64,000 bases of DNA from Cylindrotheca closterium (GCA_933822405.4 CAKOGP040000001.1:195083-259082), one strand, 5' to 3'; positions 9,502 through 20,783 are shown, counted from the first letter of the stretch. Made by a program: numbers and translations. The notes: generated from the letters alone by a model not told the origin.

Positions 9502-9805
9502 CGTTCTGGGGTATTTTCTTTGATAGAACGAAGGCAGCAATGTTATGAAGACCGGACAATGCCACCTGAAATTGAAAATGGAATGAAATAGTTTTACGCG
9601 CCATTTTTGACTCCTCCGACACGAACTGAAAAATCATTGATCAAAGAATGAAAGAGACACAAACAACAAAACCATAACACGAACACAAAAACCTTGACAA
9701 CAACTGGTCGTCAATCCATTCTTGTAATCCACCTATCCCACCTTCGTCACAATTACCGACATAAATTTACTATGAAGTAGAGAGTGGAGAAAGTCAGCAA
9801 TCAGT
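9502..9805. promoter_or_regulatory. divergent intergenic region
   Basis: 304 bp lie between the start codons of the ZSWIM7-like gene and the sulfotransferase. The stretch is A-rich with no coding signal. It presumably contains both promoters and 5' UTRs. Confidence 0.35.
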
Positions 9806-11114
9806 ATGAGAAAAGCGGTCAAACTGACGACAGTCTTGGCTCTTTTGGTCGTGTTGACCGTTGCATGGTCCTGGACTGCCATTTCCCTGACTCGCAAGAC
9901 GGACAGCAATGTACCATTACAGGAATTGCCCCTTGCCAATGGATCAAACATACAATCAAGAGCAGCCCTGTATGCGAATAGAACCATGATATTTGTTCAC
10001 ATTGGAAAGACGGGAGGAGAAACCATCAAGTGGAGACTGCAAGTCATTTGTGACCTTCGGGGGAGCAAACGAAAGAAAGCCCGGTGCAAGGATCAGTTTT
10101 CCTTGGGCGAGTCACTCTTGTCTCGTCGAGTCATTGGTTATACACATTGTGGAAGTCGGAGGCCTCGGAAAAGCATGGAATTGGCCACTTCCTTTTTGTT
10201 TAGCATTCGGGATCCAATCGTAAGTTCACTGTCAATATTATTATTGTGGATGTGGTGTTGGATCACCAGACCTATGGAAACCAACGCAGTCTCATACTCA
10301 CTCTCCAACAACAATTGTGATTGTTTATCTACGTATTTACTTGCTACAGGATCGCTTGGTCAGTTGGTTCCAGTACATGCATCCTTTGAATTGCTGGCCC
10401 GAACGACCAAGCGGAGCCTGCAACCTAAAACGGGACACGACCACTACTTGGGGTGTGGATTTTTTTCAAACCTGCTTTCCGACCATGGATCGACTACTAG
10501 ATGTCTTGCAGCAGCAACATTCCTCGTCGTCATCAATGCTATTGTCGTCGTTGACTGGCAGTACCGATAAGGAGGCCGCTGACTGTGCGACAATGGTCAT
10601 TCGTGCACTGGAGGGCAATGGACCCCGAGTTCAGTCCAATCACTTGTATTTCAACTATTTTTACAACTATAATCGAACCATCTTGGAATATCCGGAAAGA
10701 GATGTCTGGGTGGTTCGACAAGAATCTCTCTGGCCGGACCTCAAACAAATTGAAACCTTGTTGGGAGGAGACGGGAGCCGCAAGTTTGAACACGAGGGTC
10801 CCATCATTACACATGCCAGTGAAAAGTTTCTCTACAAGGTCCAAGCTGCCAAATTGAATGCAGCTCATTTACCAGCTGTCTGCTGTGTTATGCGAGATGA
10901 AATCTTGGTGTATGCCTACTTGTTGCACCATGCGGTCAATTTGGAACCAACTCAAAAACAAACCTCCATGAAAAATCTCCTGGTCAAGTGTGGTACAGAT
11001 TCCCTGCACACACTGTCCAACACTTGTGGATGGAGGAAGCCTAAAGGTAACAATGATGGAAATGTTGTTCGACGACTTGAGGAGCTTTGGCCGATGTTGG
11101 ATGTCAAGTTTTGA
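9806..11114 (+). CDS. Golgi-type membrane-anchored sulfotransferase
   Basis: Two exons, 9806-10219 and 10350-11114, are separated by a 130-nt phase-0 intron (GTAAGT...TACAG) and encode 392 residues. Residues 7-28 (KLTTVLALLVVLTVAWSWTAI) are a single signal-anchor, giving type II topology. The 5' PAPS-binding loop is FVHIGKTGGETIKW at residues 63-76. The 3'-phosphate motif is rebuilt across the splice as FSIRDPI|DRLVSWFQYMHP. The family transfers sulfate from PAPS to glycans or proteins in the Golgi lumen. Acceptor specificity cannot be read from sequence. The C-terminal half has many Cys and an N-glycosylation-type YNRT. No targeting motif for another organelle was seen. Confidence 0.82.
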
Positions 11115-11592
11115 ATGAGTCTTCTGTGCATCTTGAATGAATCAATCAACCAATTGGCTGCTGTTATGAACCATCTTGCGACAGTCGCACTGTCCAAGGA
11201 TATCCGTGAAAGCCGGAGGGAACAAAAACCTCGTAGCCGTCGTCATCGTGCAGCAAATTTGCTACAATATTGCGACTATCCCATTGGAGCACTACTACAA
11301 TGGTGATTATTCTCGTGCCAAGCAAGACTTCAAAGATGACATTCAATGGCGTATGATCCAGAAAAGCAAGACGCATCGAAACGATGTCCGCAATATTGAG
11401 ACGTCGTTGAGAAACCCTGCTTTCTGGAAAGCGAAGAGGAGTCCTGACGCTAGAACGAAATTGCATGGCACTTTCATTCTCTTCTGACGACTTTACAGCA
11501 TTGCAATTTTATTTTGCTTAATTCATTTCCCTCTAAACAATGAAAAGATACATATACTGTGCACACAGATTCATTCTTTCATCTCTTTCGAT
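11115..11592. other. convergent 3' intergenic region
   Basis: 478 bp lie between the stop codons of the sulfotransferase and TMEM65-ACT genes. Frames of about 100 codons occur on both strands (11164-11466 minus, 11176-11487 plus) but overlap antisense to each other and have no motif, so none is called. Confidence 0.45.
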
Positions 11593-12679
11593 CTAGTCCA
11601 TTGAAACGGGGTGTCGCTCTGCACCGGTTGACGAGACCAGTGTTATCTGTCTGTCATGAATGACGCCCTCAAGCTTCTTTACTCTCGACCTCAAGACGGC
11701 ATTCGAAGTTTCCAATTCATTCATGGCTGCTTTTACGCTGTTCAAATTCATTGGTGTTCGTGTCGAATCCAACAATGCTTGAGCCAACGCTTCCATGTCG
11801 TCGTCGTCAAATTGTTCGCCAGTTGCCTTGTCGACAACATGGAAAGTATCTGTAATCGCAGTCTTCTCAGTGTCATCGGTCTTATCTTTTCGCTTTGCCT
11901 GAATCTCGACAATGGAGCAGCCACCTGCTGATAGTGCAGCTGTCATGGATGCCAATAAACCATCAACATCAGGCCCATGAACCGTCAATACCGTCGCATC
12001 ATTTCGAATGGCGTTCGAAGCTTCCACTTCAAACTCAAATTGCTGTTCCTCGTTGAATGCTTGCAACTTTAAAGTCGAAGATCGACCAGTATCGATAAAG
12101 AGTAGATTGACCAGCCCCAATATGCATCCCAAAACGATCCCTGCGAGATTTCCCATCAATCGAGCTTGCCCAACAATCGGCAGTGCTCTCTGTGCTGCCG
12201 TTAAATTGGCGGGTGACAAACCTGCCATTTTGGCCATTCTTTCCACTGTTCCTCCAAACAAGACACCAGAAGCGTCCGAAACGATTTGTCCAAATGCAGC
12301 AGCAGTCTGAAACAGAAAGAGAGAAAGAAAGAGACATTGTGAGTAAACACCACAACACTGTTCGATGGATGAAAGAATGAATGAATGAATGAATGAATCT
12401 AAAAATACATACCAATGTGCTGAGACCAAAAGTGACTCCTAGGGTACAATCAATTGCGTTACCCGCTTGCAGCATGACAGTCTGATCTGTGAATCCAAAT
12501 CCAATCATTGGGACTGCAGCATTTCGAAAGACCCGCCACAGTTGCGTGTTTGTTGGACGGTCTGCCGTCTGATGCATAGTTCCAGCCGAAGCGGTCGACT
12601 TTATTCGCTTCGTCGTAGAGCGTTCAATGCATCGCCGTGAAGAAGCCCTTTGGGTCAGCAAGCGTCGAGATGATAGCAT
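11593..12679 (-). CDS. TMEM65-family membrane protein fused to an ACT domain
   Basis: Two exons, 12413-12679 and 11593-12306, are joined over a 106-nt phase-0 intron (GTATGT...TTTCAG) and give 326 residues. The TMEM65 core is unmistakable: AAVPMIGFGFTDQTVMLQAG, NAIDCTLGVTFGLSTL then, after the splice, TAAAFGQIVSDASGVLFGG, and a final hydrophobic segment near 140-160. The N-terminus (MLSSRRLLTQRASSRRCIE) is an Arg/Ser presequence, so a mitochondrial inner-membrane location is expected. Animal TMEM65 is linked to mitochondrial Na+/Ca2+ exchange. Residues about 194-265 (ATVLTVHGPDVDGLLASMTA, then GCSIVEIQAKR and TDTFHV) form an ACT-type ligand-binding domain, followed by a short coiled coil. The intron contains a GAAT microsatellite. 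Confidence 0.88.
12371..12397. repeat. GAAT/ATTC microsatellite inside an intron
   Basis: Consecutive GAAT units lie within the TMEM65-ACT intron, next to its 5' splice donor on the minus strand. Such tracts commonly vary in length. Confidence 0.8.
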
Positions 12680-12890
12680 AATGATATAATACTTGGGGGG
12701 TATCTATGGAACAAAAAGATGGTGCAAACCACTACCGCCGGTAGAAATGAGGATACGTATGGAATTTCCGAAACATCGCCGGAACTTGAGCGAATTACGT
12801 GTCCTTTTCCAGTCGGAGGAGGGACTGACAGACGAATCCTTTAGTCGAAGGAATCAATCCCATCAATTCAATCTCAAACCCATCCATCAA

Positions 12891-13707
12891 CTAAAGTTTG
12901 GATTGTTTCTTTTGAGAAGCAGCCGCTGCAAGCTCCTCCTTTCTCATATCATGGGCCTTTCGAAAGGCTGGTCGTGATCTGCAAAGTTTGAAATAGTCCA
13001 CAACTTCTCCATCGTCCTTCCACTTGTCGTCCCATCCAATTTCTCGACTCCATTCCAAACAATGGACATAGGAAATATCAGCCGCAGTAAAGTTGCTTCC
13101 GAGCAAATATGACCCATCGGTTTCTTTCAGTTGCTGTGTCAACTGCCTATTTGTCTTGTGGAACCATTTTCGTGCGTGGGCAACGGCATCTGGAATAAAG
13201 GTGAAGAAGTCACCCATTGCTTCATGTTTTCGATGAATCCACAGTCCTTGAGCATCCATTTCAGTTGTAACCACTGATACAGTCTGCTCGTAAAGCCCCC
13301 TTTCGTTTGTACCGACTAGAGGGACCAAGGTGGGGTTCGCATTACGGTATTTGTCTCCCAGAAATGTGTTGATGGCGCAGCTTTCGAACATTGAAAATCC
13401 ATCTTCTTCTACCAAGATTGGAACCTTCCCTAGCGGGTTGTATTTTAACACGTTTTCAGTTTGTGGGTGTGCCGACTATACAATAAGGTGGTTGGTGGTG
13501 AGGGAAGAGTTATCATTTTTGCTCAAAGTCTACTGGTGTAGATATCAACAACAACAATATCTCCTCTTATCAGCATCATGATGATTACGGAAACATTCTT
13601 CTTACCTCATACTGATACGGAACACCAAGTTCCTCAAGCATCCATAAGCAGCGAAACGAGCGATAATACGCAGCCCCAAGAAGCTTCGGTCCGACTTTGG
13701 TGGTCAT
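12891..13707 (-). CDS. glutathione S-transferase
   Basis: Two exons, 13606-13707 and 12891-13475, have a 130-nt phase-0 intron (GTAAG...TATAG) and yield 228 residues. The N-terminal thioredoxin-fold half contains KLLGAAYYRSFRCLWMLEEL, then YQYE|SAHPQTENVLKYNPLGKVPI and FESCAINTFL, with the cis-Pro of KVPI and the ES dipeptide that binds glutathione. The C-terminal helical domain includes YLLGSNFTAADISYVHCLEW, the standard N-capping box. It conjugates glutathione to electrophiles in the cytosol. The first ATG that makes a family-like start is at 13707. The class is uncertain, and the catalytic residue is probably Tyr or Ser in GAAYYRSF. Confidence 0.9.
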
Positions 13708-14003
13708 CTTGTTGACAATTTTCAACTTGGTTGTATGTGTCGTGTTTGTTTCCTTGCTTCTCGTTTGTTGATGCTTGCAATGGATCTTCGACTCATACGA
13801 GTCCATCGCAATCGCCTATTTTGTCTCATGCGACATATCGTAAAAACCGTTGCACTCGCAAATTGGCGATCGATTGACGACTGCCTACCTGGTACGATCT
13901 GTTGGAAGAGAGAGCGTCTTCTGGAACTGCACCGAGACTCATGCACTGCAAGAAGCGTTAGTGCAACCAAGCTTCCTGTAATCTTTAGCAGCAACAATAC
14001 ACT

Positions 14004-15335
14004 ATGGGCAAGCAGCGGGCTTTCAACGCCCTCACAGCATGTGGGGGTATTCTGGGTGAATCCTACTTTTCCGAATTTGGAGATGACGACGTATCGAAAA
14101 CCAGCGCTCCAGCACTCTCATGGCGAGGTGATCCTTTGCAGACTCACAGTGATTGGACGATTGTAGTTGTTACAAGTGAATTTGACTCCCGAACCTATCA
14201 TGTTCACAAGAGCATTCTGAGTGCTGGACCGAGAAGTAGCAAGTACTTTGCCAATTTGTTCCTCGAACAAGGACATCACTACAAACAGTCCCAGACAACA
14301 AGAATTGAACTTGATGAACAAGATGCCGATTCATTCCCACTGTTTCTTGACTTTATGTACAATATTCAACCCGACAACGATGACGATTCTCTCAGCTTGA
14401 TTGTGGGCGAAGATTTCACAACCTCAAATGCTGTGTCCTTGCGTCATCTTGCCCGTGTTTTTGACTGCGAAGGTTTGATGTTAGGAGTCAATAAGTTTAT
14501 TCAGAAGGATCTTTCCCTGAAAACTGGCCCAGTCTACTTGACCCAAGCTTTCTTGTACCAAGACGAGCGATTGGTGGAATCGGCTAAACGGCTGTGCACC
14601 GACAATTTCAAAGCCATTGACAAAAGAGCAATCGTGAAACTTCCTTTACCATTGTTTCGATCGATTATTCACTGCGTCGCGGAACACTTCCAGCTTACGG
14701 CTATCACATACAATCAAGGAGACAGTACCATGTTAAGCTATCAAGTGAGCGATGTAGTATGCCAGTTCTTTGAGCGGAATCCAGAACATGTTTCGATAGA
14801 GTTACTTTTGGAGCTAACGTCAGAGGATATCATGCCTCAGATAGCTTCTGAGCCTGCAATTGGTTTCACTGCTCTTGCGCGAGAGCTTGATTGTTCGAAG
14901 CTTGATGCTGAGTCCGAGGAATGGAAAGGTATGTTTGCCCTATGCAAAAGATGCGCAGAAGCCGTTGTATCGGAGTATGGATGGAAGGATTTCAATGTTG
15001 CCTCAGCGCTAGATGAATTTGTGTATGGACCTTGCGCCAGCGCAGAAGGCTCAAAGATGGACTCATTGCTATTTGCCACATCCTTTGCTGCTGCCTTAGA
15101 GAAGGCGCAGATTGATCTAAGAACGATGAATCAAGGGACTGATAGAGTCAAAGAACAAGTAGGCGGCTTGCGGAAAGACAATGACGATTTGTTGTCGAAG
15201 AAGAAAGGTCTGAAACAGGACGTGGACAAATACAGGCGAGAGTTAGACTACACCAAAGAGGAGTTGATAATGCTGAAACAAGAACTCAAATCTCTCCAGA
15301 AAAAACACAGGATGTCATTACGTGAATTGTCCTAA
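14004..15335 (+). CDS. BTB/POZ domain protein with C-terminal coiled coil
   Basis: A 443-residue single-exon protein. The BTB/POZ fold spans about residues 48-160: SDWTIVVVTSEFDSRTYHVH, then KSILSAGPRSSKYFANLF, a polar insertion, IELDEQDADSFPLFLDFMY and, after an acidic loop, AVSLRHLARVFDC. A BACK-like helical region follows (ACGs of the form LTQAFLYQDERLVESAKRLC). Residues 370-440 are heptad-rich and charged (RTMNQGTDRVKEQVGGLRKD and onward), a coiled coil. BTB proteins often act as cullin-3 adaptors or dimeric scaffolds. No Kelch, MATH or zinc-finger partner domain is present, so the role is open. It is head-to-head with the GST gene, 296 bp apart. Confidence 0.85.
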   Translation: MGKQRAFNALTACGGILGESYFSEFGDDDVSKTSAPALSWRGDPLQTHSDWTIVVVTSEFDSRTYHVHKSILSAGPRSSKYFANLFLEQGHHYKQSQTTRIELDEQDADSFPLFLDFMYNIQPDNDDDSLSLIVGEDFTTSNAVSLRHLARVFDCEGLMLGVNKFIQKDLSLKTGPVYLTQAFLYQDERLVESAKRLCTDNFKAIDKRAIVKLPLPLFRSIIHCVAEHFQLTAITYNQGDSTMLSYQVSDVVCQFFERNPEHVSIELLLELTSEDIMPQIASEPAIGFTALARELDCSKLDAESEEWKGMFALCKRCAEAVVSEYGWKDFNVASALDEFVYGPCASAEGSKMDSLLFATSFAAALEKAQIDLRTMNQGTDRVKEQVGGLRKDNDDLLSKKKGLKQDVDKYRRELDYTKEELIMLKQELKSLQKKHRMSLRELS

Positions 15336-15564
15336 GTGGGTTGGGGTTACGATGTATTATGTAAAGTAATGAAATTTCAATTGAAAGCTACAGTAGCCGA
15401 AGAATACCGGTACGGGAAAAATGGTAGTAATTTGGAGGACTCAAGTAGTCTCAATCTAGAATTCGGATGTTGGATCTTATCAACGTCAAACTTCCACTCT
15501 CACCTAACCTACGGTACAGTACCAATCTCGCAATCTGACGAACATTGTTTCTAATCAACTCAAG

Positions 15565-17527
15565 ATGTTTCGACCATCAGCATCACTCGTTTTGTTGGCA
15601 TGGGCAACTTCATGTGCGGCACAGGGGGTCAAGAACTATGGTGGCAGCTCATCGCAACGTTCCATTGGATCACAACTCGTCCCCATGATCAGCCGTACTG
15701 ATCCACCGTTCACCATTGAGAATATGACCTGTGACTTCTTCACCCAACCTTTGAATCACTTTGTACCTAGAGGTCGCTCGCCTAGTTACGAACAACGTTA
15801 TTGTGTTTTTGATGATTTCGCTACCGATAACAGCACATCGCCAATTCTCTTTTACGTTGGCAATGAGTCACCAATAGAAAATTACATCAATCACACTGGA
15901 TTGATGTGGGAGCTTGCTCCTAAGCTCAAAGCTCGTGTAGTATTTGCTGAGCATCGGTACGAAGGAAAGTCACTACCAAACGTAACATCGGATTGCCTGT
16001 CCTACGCATCCATCATTCAGGCGCTAGCTGACTATGCAAAGATCTTGGATGAACTCATAAATCCACACAATAAAGCTCCCGTATTTGTATTTGGAGGGTC
16101 GTATGGAGGCATGCTAGCCGGCTGGTTTCGCATGAAATACCCTCATTTGACCGCTGGTGCAATTGCTGCCTCCGCTCCAAGCGCCGGGTTTCCACTACCC
16201 GCAAATGACAAAATCGATTGGGCAAATCGAGTTTTGGCCGCAGGCCTGGGCAAACAGTATCCACCAGATGATCCCACGAAACAAGAGCCTAATGAGTGTC
16301 CTAACAATCTCTTGGCGGCATTCCCTCTGATCTCATGGTTGGCCGAAACAAAGGATGGAAGAGACTTTCTTTCAAAGACATTTAGTCTATGCGACCCATT
16401 GAGGGACGACGGATCGTCTTTGTTGACATGGGCCCAAGCAGTTTGGTTCGATCTCGCTGAGGGGTCATTTCCTTACGCTTCTTCTTACATTCCCTTTGGA
16501 CTACTTCACAAAGTTGTTTCGCTACCACCTTGGCCAACTCAGGACGCGTGTTGGAAGTCAAGTTATTTGCACAAAGACTGGGGTGTGCAGTTCTCTGGAA
16601 ACCGTTCCGATGTCCGCTACGGGGTTGCCTATGGAGACAGCGGCCTTGCTTTGGACGTAGACTGGGACAAAGTTACATCCAAGTCGCCAGCATCATTGTC
16701 ATCCATCACGAATTCGCCCCAAGTCATTGGTTTACTGACCAGTGTCCGGGACGCGGTTTCAATATGGTACAACATCACCAAAGATGTCAAGTGTTACGAT
16801 GTATCGCAAGCTGCTCCAAATCTCGAAGTGTCCCACAGCGAAACGATGGAATTTCGTAAGCTGCGAGAGCCGTCTGACCCGGGAAAGATCTGCCAAGACG
16901 CAATTCACGAAATGGGAAGTTGGGGTCCATTATGGTATGTCACAATGGCTGTTACTTCAACTGATCACCAACCACTTTGATGACTCATCCTTTTCTTTCT
17001 CCAATAGCTGCAATGATGAACTCAATCTCCCCATGACCTTCGCACGTGGGCTCGGTGCAGACTTCTTTTGGCCTCCTTCTCATCCACGATCTGTAAAAAC
17101 ATACAAGGACATGGCGAAGAGTCTCAAATTGGCTCCATGCGATGATCCCGACGGTATTTATGGTTTTTCCAAAGAACCATATGATCTTTGGTCCACAATG
17201 TTGGAAGCGCAGTATGGCACTGGAGTGAATATGGATGGGCACTCTAACATCATTTTCTCCAATGGTCTTTTGGATCCTTGGTCGGCTGGGGGTGTGTATG
17301 CTGAGCATCCTTGGAAGGACCCTCCGTACACTGGGCCTGTCGTCCAGGAAATCACAGATACCGATGTGATTGCTCTCATCATAGAGCATGGTGGCCACCA
17401 CACAGATCTGATGTATAGTAGCGAGGTGGATCCAGCTAGTGTCACCAAGTCTAGAGAAATACAGCACAAGTACATTTCAAAGTGGATCAAATCATTCTAT
17501 GAAAAAGCAAAAGGGACAAGTGTGTAA
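15565..17527 (+). CDS. serine carboxypeptidase S28 family (Pro-X carboxypeptidase/DPP-II type)
   Basis: Two exons, 15565-16934 and 17008-17527, flank a 73-nt intron (GTATGT...CAATAG) and give 629 residues. A signal peptide (SLVLLAWATSCAAQG) is followed by the S28 opening FFTQPLNHF. The nucleophile elbow GGSYGG is at 177-182 with Ser179. Asp546 lies in LLDPWSAGG, and the catalytic His is in IEHGGHHTDL at about 587-588. FAEHRYEGKSLP is another family hallmark. Many NxT/S sites and an even set of Cys agree with a secreted or lysosomal/vacuolar enzyme that cleaves after proline. It is longer than animal PRCP (about 500 residues), mainly in the middle lid region. An NCNDE-type junction at the splice reads LCCNDELN, which should be checked against RNA. 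Confidence 0.9.
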
Positions 17528-17628
17528 TTTTTCGTTATATAGCCTAAGAGTATGATAATATATTGTATGTATTCGATTAGTTGACCACAAAAGTGCGTCT
17601 TTGGGTGCTGTTTTAACAAGCGCTGTAG

Positions 17629-18684
17629 TCAAAGGATCGAAGCTGTAACCGAGACTGGTGATGCAACCCTTCCATTGTCTTCATTGTCATTCGCAGATTC
17701 TGCCGCAGACTCTACTTCACTATTTCGAAAAAGATCAGATAGGCGTTCGTAGCACTCCCTGATTCTTGGATTATGAATGTCATAATCATGGTGTCTAGAT
17801 TGCGACAACTTGAGAGAGAAAGGGGTTTCTTCATTGTGAAGAACTCGACCTCTTGAGAAGAGAAGAGCTGCATAAGCAGTCTCCGATGTCCTATAACTGG
17901 CAAAGAACGAGTCCAACAAAGACAATTCCGCCAGGTATAATGAAAGTCGCTGTACCCTGGAGTCACAAGGTGGCATTGCTGACATGAAGTGGGCGATAAA
18001 GATCTGTTCTGTTGGAGGGTGAACTTGCCATTGCAATGCGTCCAGGATTTCGTATTCCATGGACTCCATTTCCTGTTTGGTGAATGGAGATCCAGTGAGG
18101 AGAAGAAGGGTCTCCAATGTTGTAGTTGCAGCCCCATCCCCATCGCTTGCTCGAATAGCGCGAAATTCGAATAGCTTGATGGCAATGTAGAGAGACGTAA
18201 GCGTAAGTAGTTGAAGGGTTCTGCGATCAATTCCATTGGGCCTTGAATCTTCAAGACAGAATCGGTCGAGGTAATTTATGGCAATTGCCACAATCTCTCG
18301 ATCGAGGTCAAGATGGTCCACGACTGTGTCGGTGAGTCAAAGAAAATGTGATGTGAGTACGAGTTATATGAAACGATTTCGATGAAATGATCGATGACGC
18401 TGCTTACCTTTGAATGCCCATTGGATCATTTTCACTCTCCATTTCGGATGGATGCCCCTAACTTCCTCGTTAGTATCCGTCTCAGTGTCAGAACGTTGCT
18501 GTAATCGCCGCCTTTTCGCACCAATGCGGATGCTAAATTGCCGTTGGCCGTTTGCATTTGAAGACTCTTCTTCTTCAACATCTGGACTCAAATGAGAAGG
18601 CAGACTGGACATTGTAGCATAGTCTGTCAGCTCCTTCTTTACCAGAGCACGGAGCTTGTCCAACATGTTGGTTTTGTCAGTCAT
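17629..18684 (-). CDS. cyclin, diatom-type (copy 1)
   Basis: Two exons, 18408-18684 and 17629-18323, with an 84-nt intron give 323 residues. The intron is phase 1, directly after WAFK, and splicing restores VVDHLDLDREIVAIAINYLD, the start of the cyclin box. The box continues with LLTLTSLYIAIKLFEFRA, TKQEMESMEYEILDALQWQV and HPPTEQIFIAHFM, the N-terminal cyclin fold, followed by a second helical half. The N-terminal region has a K/R-rich nuclear-type stretch (AKRRRLQQR). The acidic tail ends SPVSVTASIL. Cyclins bind CDKs, and many diatom cyclins of this build respond to nutrient or light status. The first in-frame ATG is at 18684. A paralogue with identical intron placement lies at 21479-22565. 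Confidence 0.88.
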
Positions 18685-19508
18685 TTCAAAGCAGTTGTCC
18701 AAGCTTATTCCTTCTATTGAGCATTGGATCTTTTGAAGTTTTTGGGCGTTGATGCGAGGAGCCCACTTTTGCGTATCTTCGCAGAATTGGATCAAATGGA
18801 ATTTTCCCTGCCCAATTCACGCCATCAAAGAAAATTTGGACATGGCGACACTTAACGTAATTTAAAATTCTCGGAGTGAAAGTTCAGTGATATTTATTCT
18901 ACGACCCACAAACTCCTCCTCTTCGCTTTGCTAAACGGCTGCTAGAAAAAATGAGTGGGAAAAACGTCATTTTTCCTATATCAACGGTTTAAATTTTGTT
19001 GCGACATGTCTTACACATAGCCTCCGCGTCAGATTTTGCTATCCACAAGGATCTTTTTGCCGGTGTTCGTGGACCAGAACCTGTCTCTCGTTCGTGTAGC
19101 AGGTACCGGTACGTACCACGTACTCCAACTGCCGTTTCGTTAACAGATGCGAGGAAATGCTACTGTAATTCTACGGTTCTTCCAGTTGGGGTCGACATGA
19201 AATCACTTTATTAAAAAACACATGAAGTCCATACTGCCGTTTTTTAAAATACCGGTAGGAGTAGCAGGGAAATATAAAAGCCTGTCTAAGAACCATTTAC
19301 AGTAGCGGTATTGCGGTGCATGTATTTTATACCTTGTACCGGGGTATTAATACTGTTACGGTGTGTGCATTGAATCAATCAGCTGCAACTAATCTAAAAT
19401 CAACCCTGTCAGTACCATGTAGCTATATACCGTTGACGGTGGATACCTTACTGTACAGTAGTCATTTGGGACAACTGGAAAGTTCTTTCTGGGAGTGGTT
19501 TCCAGCGA

Positions 19509-19726
19509 TCCCAAATGTTGCCGGTGACAAAGGATAATAGGCACGTGTACGGCGCCGATGTCTAGTCGTCTTCAATGCATTCGCATTCCGACCACGGTAC
19601 CGGTACCTGGTCCCAAATGCTGCTGTTGACAAAGAAATAGGTACGTGTACGGCTCCCGTAGACATGTCCAAGACGCTGGCAAGTCGTCTACAATGCATTT
19701 GCATTGCGACCACGGTACCTGCTACC
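19509..19726. repeat. diverged tandem repeat, two units of about 100-116 bp
   Basis: Unit 1 (about 19509-19608) and unit 2 (about 19611-19726) share an ordered set of blocks: TCCCAAATG, TGACAAAG, AATAGG, ACGTGTACGGC, TAGTCGTC or AAGTCGTCTA, CAATGCATT[TC]GCATT, CGACCACGGTACC. Unit 2 carries an insertion of roughly 15 bp before the GTCGTC block. Each unit contains a dyad (AATGCAT...GCATT) and ends in a GGTACC palindrome. Confidence 0.8.
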
Positions 19727-19745
19727 AGTATTGGTATCGTGGATA

Positions 19746-19761
19746 CCAGTACATGTACTGG
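19746..19761. repeat. perfect 16-bp palindrome
   Basis: CCAGTACATGTACTGG is identical to its reverse complement. It follows directly after the tandem repeat and belongs to the same GTAC-rich group of intergenic sequences. Confidence 0.8.
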
Positions 19762-19961
19762 CACTGTCAGTGCATCGTATCAATGACAAATCGTCTACTC
19801 AAAAATGTCAATAGCTTTTCTGGTGGGGTAGTCATAACAGCTCTCCCACTGGAGGCGCACTTGATCCCAAAGGCCGATGGTACTGGCTATAGATGATAGA
19901 TGTGTCTAAGATTCTTACAGTAGCTAGCTGGCTAATGGTCTGAAAGAAGGCATTCCGCGAT

Positions 19962-20783
19962 CTAGTCCTCTTTCAAAGGTCTTCCATGCAGCGCAACCGG
20001 ATCAGATATTTTCTTCGAATAGACACCAAACGGTTGTACACCCCCCTTTTTCTTTTGCTTTCGCCTCTGGTGTACTTCGAATTCATGTGTTCGGATCACG
20101 AATAGGATCATTTCGATAAAGAGCATGATTACTCCACTGACAACACCAACAATGACACGCTTAATGTCAGTCCCCCCTGGTGTTCTTGAAGAGGCGTTAT
20201 CTCCCCACAGGTAATCAAAAATTCCACCAGCAAAGAAATACATGAAACATCCGAACGATAAAGGAGCAATGATCATATTCAGTCCCACCGAAGCAGCATA
20301 TGTCATTGATTTTGCGGTGATGTCATCTTCGTTCCTCTTCGATTGCAAGTTACTTGTGAGTTTGCTGTACTTGGTTTCTTCCCTCCTTAATTTCAGACGA
20401 TCAATCCGTAGCCTGTATCTTCTCTGCTCGTCAGTTTCTTCTTGTGGTTGTGGTGGAGGTGTAAAATACAATGAGCTTCCTCGTAGTCCGTTCTCCAATT
20501 GGTCGCCGTCTTCCACCAACAGTTCCAAAGCCCTCAGTATTTCAAAAGGAACATATTTTACTCTTGTCTGCTTTGGATTTCCGTGTTTGCGAACCAATCG
20601 CATTGCTTTCTCCTTTTCTGATTGCAGTTCGTGGATTGACGATGACGCATTTCCTTCCGTTGTACTTGTTGCCGTCAGTGAAGTATTCTCATAGCAATCG
20701 CTCCATAGTTGCTTCAGTTTACTCGTTATACATACGCCTTCAAGGTTCTTCTTGTAAGGACCAATGCTATGTTGGACTGCCAT
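19962..20783 (-). CDS. Vma12/TMEM199-like V-ATPase assembly factor
   Basis: 273 residues from the first usable in-frame ATG at 20783. Frame upstream is open to a TGA at 20952-20954 but has no ATG. YVPFEILRALELLVEDGDQ matches the conserved start of the ER-based V-ATPase assembly factor family (Vma12). RRYRLRIDRLKLRREETKYS and KLTSNL correspond to the REY-x-x-M segment before the membrane part. Two hydrophobic segments follow (NMIIAPLSFGCFMYFFAGGI and KRVIVGVVSGVIMLFIEMIL), then a basic cytosolic tail with KKISDPVALHGRP. Vma12 in the ER, with Vma22, helps the V0 sector assemble. Membership is inferred from layout and these blocks. A missed 5' exon is possible. Confidence 0.68.
   Translation of the reverse strand: MAVQHSIGPYKKNLEGVCITSKLKQLWSDCYENTSLTATSTTEGNASSSIHELQSEKEKAMRLVRKHGNPKQTRVKYVPFEILRALELLVEDGDQLENGLRGSSLYFTPPPQPQEETDEQRRYRLRIDRLKLRREETKYSKLTSNLQSKRNEDDITAKSMTYAASVGLNMIIAPLSFGCFMYFFAGGIFDYLWGDNASSRTPGGTDIKRVIVGVVSGVIMLFIEMILFVIRTHEFEVHQRRKQKKKGGVQPFGVYSKKISDPVALHGRPLKED

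Larger units (their letters stand above)
18685..19961. other. 1.28-kb intergenic region rich in GTAC palindromes
   Basis: No gene is recognised between the two cyclins' intervening blocks. The region contains GTAC-type palindromes near 19102-19123, 19596-19607 and 19746-19761, and a two-copy diverged tandem repeat annotated separately. Short frames on both strands lack codon bias or motifs. Confidence 0.5.
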
